Shown in pieces: positions 6,170 through 6,646 of a DNA stretch of 6,646 nucleotides. The DNA is from Spirosomataceae bacterium (lineage in GTDB: Bacteria > Bacteroidota > Bacteroidia > Cytophagales > Spirosomataceae): NCBI GenBank assembly GCA_025455795.1, contig JALOLW010000240.1:1-6646 (forward strand). The letters run 5' to 3'. The stretch's first letter is position 1, and each line of letters begins with the position of its first letter. The notes beneath the pieces were generated by a model, which was given only the letters and a program-made list of their open reading frames with translations, made no database searches and was not told the origin of the DNA. The translations under genes and the position numbers were made by a program.

Positions 6170-6208
6170 ACCTTGATAGTTCGCATTGCAAATGCGAACT
6201 ATCAAGGT
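6170..6208. repeat. Hairpin 2: perfect 18-bp inverted repeat, 3-nt loop
   Basis: Left arm 6170-6187 (ACCTTGATAGTTCGCATT), loop GCA 6188-6190, right arm 6191-6208 (AATGCGAACTATCAAGGT), with every base paired. It has no adjacent T-tract on either strand and is only moderately GC-rich, so it is not a canonical intrinsic terminator, though it may hinder transcription between the convergent topA and minus-strand genes. It lies at the point where the DUF6934-like frame loses family similarity. A REP-like interspersed palindrome is a reasonable reading. Confidence 0.93.
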
Positions 6209-6397
6209 TATTGCTGACCGTTAAATCGCTAACATTTCCCTCCGCCAACACATCCATTAGGGCAAGATTGTATAGCTCGTTGGCATCATCAAATAGACGA
6301 AATTCAACCAGTTTTTGGATTGTTTTTTCTTCACTTATGCTCTCAAAACTGAACGTGACACGATCTTCGATGCGTTTAAAAGGATAGCTTGCTTCGT

Positions 6398-6646
6398 TCA
6401 TTGTGCCTCGCCCCCCTTCTCTCTCAAATACCGCGCCTCCATTTCAGCTTTGTCTTTTTGGGCTTGGCAGAGTTTGAGTTCGAGTTGTAGCTTTTCTACT
6501 TGGTGCTGGAGTTCGCGAGCGTCGTAGTTGTTGTTTTGCGTAGGATTCGTTCCTGCATTTATACTTCCATTGCACTGGTCAAAAAAATTAGATACACGGT
6601 CATTGAAGTTGAGGATGTCGTTGAGGGTTACGCCCAGTTTTTCAGC
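6398..6646 (-). CDS. C-terminal part of a probable XRE-type HTH regulator with coiled coil (N-terminus outside window)
   Basis: The minus-strand frame is open from the window edge and gives 82 residues before TGA. It begins AEKLGVTLNDILNFNDRVSN, which matches the end of an HTH_3/XRE domain as seen in small Bacteroidota regulators (last helix, then an L-N-F turn). A polar Asn/Gly/Thr-rich linker follows (residues 24-42 of the visible part). Then comes a Lys/Glu/Gln/Leu-rich coiled coil (about 44-78, ARELQHQVEKLQLELK and onward) likely to dimerise. The DNA-binding helices are not visible, so the class rests on the domain end plus the coiled coil. Its TGA overlaps the ATG of the next gene (ATGA, 6398-6401), which implies a two-gene operon. 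A regulator/partner pair of toxin-antitoxin or phage-repressor style is possible but not shown. Confidence 0.66.
   Translation of the reverse strand, partial: AEKLGVTLNDILNFNDRVSNFFDQCNGSINAGTNPTQNNNYDARELQHQVEKLQLELKLCQAQKDKAEMEARYLREKGGEAQ

Larger units (their letters stand above)
6126..6401 (-). pseudogene. Truncated DUF6934-like gene, second gene of an XRE-regulator pair
   Basis: The minus-strand frame codes for 91 residues. The first 64 (MNEASYPFKRIEDRV, TFSFESISEEKTIQK, LYNLALMDVL, VSDLTVSNN) resemble the N-terminal half of the Bacteroidota DUF6934 family, which I recall as about 145-150 residues with F-x-FESI, YNL-x-x-x-D and D-x-x-V-x-NN-x-D motifs. Right after SNN the frame enters the two perfect hairpins, loses family resemblance and runs into the 3' end of topA before TGA. 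About 80 C-terminal residues are therefore missing. Its ATG overlaps the stop of the upstream regulator gene (ATGA), so the pair was translationally coupled. The function of the family is unknown to me. The remnant might still be expressed as a short protein. The family call is from memory of motifs and is moderately secure; the truncation depends on it. Confidence 0.62.

Noticed and set aside
6148..6527. Plus-strand open frames after topA
   Set aside because: They overlap the minus-strand regulator and DUF6934-like genes, whose frames show family motifs and a coupled ATGA junction.

Overview
The window looks like chromosome of a Bacteroidota bacterium, most likely order Cytophagales (Runella/Spirosoma-like; the genus is inferred and not secure). 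Three things point there. HisA, DapF and TopA have Bacteroidota-type sequences. TopA ends in glycine/tyrosine-rich repeats and has no CxxC zinc ribbons. Several intergenic regions carry the Bacteroidota promoter -7 element TAnnTTTG, and the genes mostly lack Shine-Dalgarno sequences.

Layout. (1) 1-702: hisA (histidine biosynthesis), missing only its first few codons. No hisF follows, so a his cluster ends here or is split. (2) 703-978: AT-rich intergenic region with one good and one weaker Bacteroidota-type promoter, plus an isolated strong Shine-Dalgarno sequence 48 nt before the next start. (3) 979-1819: an ECF-type sigma factor overlapped by 26 nt by a gene for an 80-residue acidic protein without Cys or His. 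The pair ends in a strong intrinsic terminator that lies partly inside the small gene. (4) 1818-2537, minus strand: a PlsC-type 1-acylglycerol-3-phosphate acyltransferase, preceded by a degenerate AAATGCAG tandem array. (5) 2752-3528: dapF (lysine/peptidoglycan precursor). (6) 3680-6145: topA, with a promoter, a direct repeat and a UUCG tetraloop hairpin in its leader. (7) 6146-6646: two abutting perfect hairpins, then on the minus strand a truncated DUF6934-like gene translationally coupled (ATGA) to the C-terminal end of a probable XRE-type regulator.

Most of the window is housekeeping. The two places that may hold something undescribed are the sigma factor/small acidic protein pair (a candidate zinc-free, membrane-free anti-sigma factor) and the 3' end, where a hairpin element with internal covariation lies exactly where a DUF6934-like gene loses similarity to its family. 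Family names here come from recognition by eye, not from a database search.
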